Source: Deltaproteobacteria bacterium
GTDB lineage: Bacteria > Desulfobacterota > Syntrophia > Syntrophales > Smithellaceae
DNA length: 64,000 bases
Reading direction: 5' to 3'
Assembly: GCA_012729055.1 (NCBI GenBank)
Contig: JAAYDW010000099.1
Span: 1 to 64,000 of the forward strand
Of this stretch, positions 62,626 to 64,000 are shown in pieces. The notes beneath the pieces are model-generated. The model saw nothing but the letters and a program-made list of their open reading frames with translations. It made no database searches and was not told where the DNA came from. Each line of letters opens with the position of its first letter. Within the stretch, counting starts at the first letter, position 1. Position numbers and translations under genes: made by a program.

Positions 62626-64000
62626 ATGTCCACCATTCTTTCAGCACTGAATGCGTCGGCCGACCAGTCCCGCAGCGCCGCGGAAAGCAAGACGGCGTCG
62701 CTGGCCGACGGTCTGCTGGCCGCGGGCGTTGCCGCCGAAACGCTGGCCGAGGCGCGCGATGCGAAAAACAGAAACGGCGCGGGTTTGGTAGGCGAGCTGT
62801 TGCGCAGAAAAGCCATCGACGAGGTCCGGCTGCTCCGGCTCCTCGCGGAGCATTTTCACCTGCCCTTTCGGCGGGAACTGCCGATGGAGAGCATCAACAT
62901 CGATTTCACGCAAAGCGTGCCGATCGCCTATCTCAAGAAACACAAGATCGTGCCGGTGATCACCGCCGAAACGCGGGCGATCGCCATAAACGATCCGGCC
63001 AATTTTCAACCGGCCGACGATCTGCGCGTTCTTCTGGAAATGCCGGATTTGTCGCTGGTCCTAGCGCCGCAGGACGCCATCCTTGCCGCCATCAATCTGG
63101 CCTACGACATGAGCCGCGCCTCCGCCAAGGATTATTTCGACGAAATCAGCGAGGAGTCCGCCGACGATCTCATTTCGGAAATCAGCGAGACCGCCGACCT
63201 GCTCGACGAAACGAGCGACGCCCCGATCATCAAGCTGGTGAATCTGCTGGTGTCGGGGGCCATCAAGGACCGCGCGAGCGACATCCACGTCGAACCCTAT
63301 TCCGCCAATCTGAAAATCCGCTACCGGATCGACGGCATCCTTTACGATATTCTGAGCCTGCCCCGCCGGATCCAGTCGCCGCTGGTGAGCCGCATAAAAA
63401 TCATGGCGCGGCTCAACATCGCCGAAAAGCGCCTGCCGCAGGACGGACGGATCGAACTCAAAATCGCCGACCGCTTGGTCGATGTGCGCGTCTCGGTGCT
63501 GCCCACGGCCTTCGGCGAGCGGGTGGTGCTCCGCCTGCTCGACAAAACCTCGAGCATCCTGCGCCTTCGGGATCTGGGCATGCACGACGAGCGCATCCGG
63601 CTGCTCGAAAAGCTGATCAAGTCGCCTTACGGAATCATTCTGGTCACCGGCCCCACCGGCAGCGGCAAGACGACGACGCTCTACGCAGCGCTCTCCACGA
63701 TCAACCGCCCGGAAATCAACATCATCACGATCGAGGACCCGATCGAATACCAGATCGACGGTGTAGGACAGATTCAAGTCAATCCCAAGATCGATCTCAC
63801 CTTCGCCGCCGGCCTGCGCTCGATTGTGCGCCAGGACCCGGACGTGATCCTGGTGGGGGAAATCCGCGACCGGGAAACGGCTGAAATCGCCATTCAGTCG
63901 TCGCTCACCGGCCATCTGGTGTTTTCGACGCTGCACACCAACGACGCGGCGAGCGCCGTGACCCGCCTCATCGACATGGGCGTCGAACCGTTTCTGGTGA
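62626..64000 (+). CDS. gspE: Type II secretion ATPase GspE, 3' partial
   Basis: The frame is open from the ATG at 62626 to the window's right edge, about 458 residues visible. The N-terminal MshEN-like domain ([20 protein letters not shown], then [20 protein letters not shown]) binds GspL or a nucleotide signal. The ATPase core has [11 protein letters not shown], Walker [18 protein letters not shown], the Asp box [20 protein letters not shown], Walker [20 protein letters not shown] and the His box [19 protein letters not shown]. The end, with the tetra-Cys zinc site, lies beyond the window. It powers the pseudopilus and is the last gene seen. Confidence 0.97.
   Translation, partial: MSTILSALNASADQSRSAAESKTASLADGLLAAGVAAETLAEARDAKNRNGAGLVGELLRRKAIDEVRLLRLLAEHFHLPFRRELPMESINIDFTQSVPIAYLKKHKIVPVITAETRAIAINDPANFQPADDLRVLLEMPDLSLVLAPQDAILAAINLAYDMSRASAKDYFDEISEESADDLISEISETADLLDETSDAPIIKLVNLLVSGAIKDRASDIHVEPYSANLKIRYRIDGILYDILSLPRRIQSPLVSRIKIMARLNIAEKRLPQDGRIELKIADRLVDVRVSVLPTAFGERVVLRLLDKTSSILRLRDLGMHDERIRLLEKLIKSPYGIILVTGPTGSGKTTTLYAALSTINRPEINIITIEDPIEYQIDGVGQIQVNPKIDLTFAAGLRSIVRQDPDVILVGEIRDRETAEIAIQSSLTGHLVFSTLHTNDAASAVTRLIDMGVEPFLV

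Overview
The window is a GC-rich chromosomal segment with densely packed genes on both strands. Its gene set points to an anaerobic deltaproteobacterium (Desulfobacterota), possibly of the syntrophic Syntrophales/Syntrophobacterales type. The pointers are a tripartite tricarboxylate transporter coupled to a CoA-transferase, a PAS-LuxR regulator, a NrfHA nitrite reductase, a GsuK-like potassium channel, ferredoxin-nitroreductases and iron-sulfur flavoproteins, LptE, and a type II secretion operon that includes gspN. This placement is inferred from gene content; no rRNA or tRNA gene was seen.

Layout. 1-1955: 3' part of a WD40-repeat/caspase-fold protein. 2094-8561: PAS-LuxR regulator, then tctB-tctC-tctA and a two-subunit CoA-transferase, closed by a clear terminator. 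Heptamer tandem repeats lie at 1956-2004 and 8639-8730. 9019-10743: DEAD-box RNA helicase. 10744-11273: gene debris (a frameshifted binding-protein gene and a frameshifted vapB-like antitoxin). 11270-12667: BASS transporter with an extra periplasmic domain. 12704-17691 (minus): phosphoesterase-nucleotidyltransferase fusion, membrane acetyltransferase, ferredoxin-nitroreductase, small proteins and a flavodoxin. 17776-24106: glycolytic block, gap-pgk-tpiA on the minus strand and pyk on the plus strand, followed by a homologue of the eukaryotic bifunctional 6-phosphofructo-2-kinase/fructose-2,6-bisphosphatase. 24200-26540: secreted proteins, cupin and an unknown protein. 26624-30195 (minus): nrfHA and a K+ channel. 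30325-33272: small metabolic genes and a truncated vapC. 33390-44375 (minus): a long same-strand array with an M15 peptidase, a glycosyltransferase-HIT fusion, lptE, leuS, amgK-murU, an AmpG-like permease and SpoIID, which reads as an envelope and peptidoglycan-recycling group. 44612-49724: ParA/MinD-like ATPase with a J-domain/HTH partner, metallo-hydrolase, odd CDF-family protein and PilT-like ATPase. 50492-64000: type II secretion operon gspF-G-H-I-J-K-L-M-N-C, an ExeA-like ATPase, a GspB-like TPR protein, gspD, and gspE running off the right edge.

The most notable item is the bacterial PFK-2/FBPase-2 homologue beside pyruvate kinase and the triose-phosphate genes, which raises the possibility of fructose-2,6-bisphosphate signalling in this bacterium. 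Other points of interest are the phosphoesterase-nucleotidyltransferase fusion, the GT2-HIT fusion, the BASS transporter whose start overlaps a dead antitoxin gene, the WD40-caspase, and a CDF-fold protein lacking the usual metal ligands. No CRISPR array, insertion sequence, prophage or replication origin was recognised.
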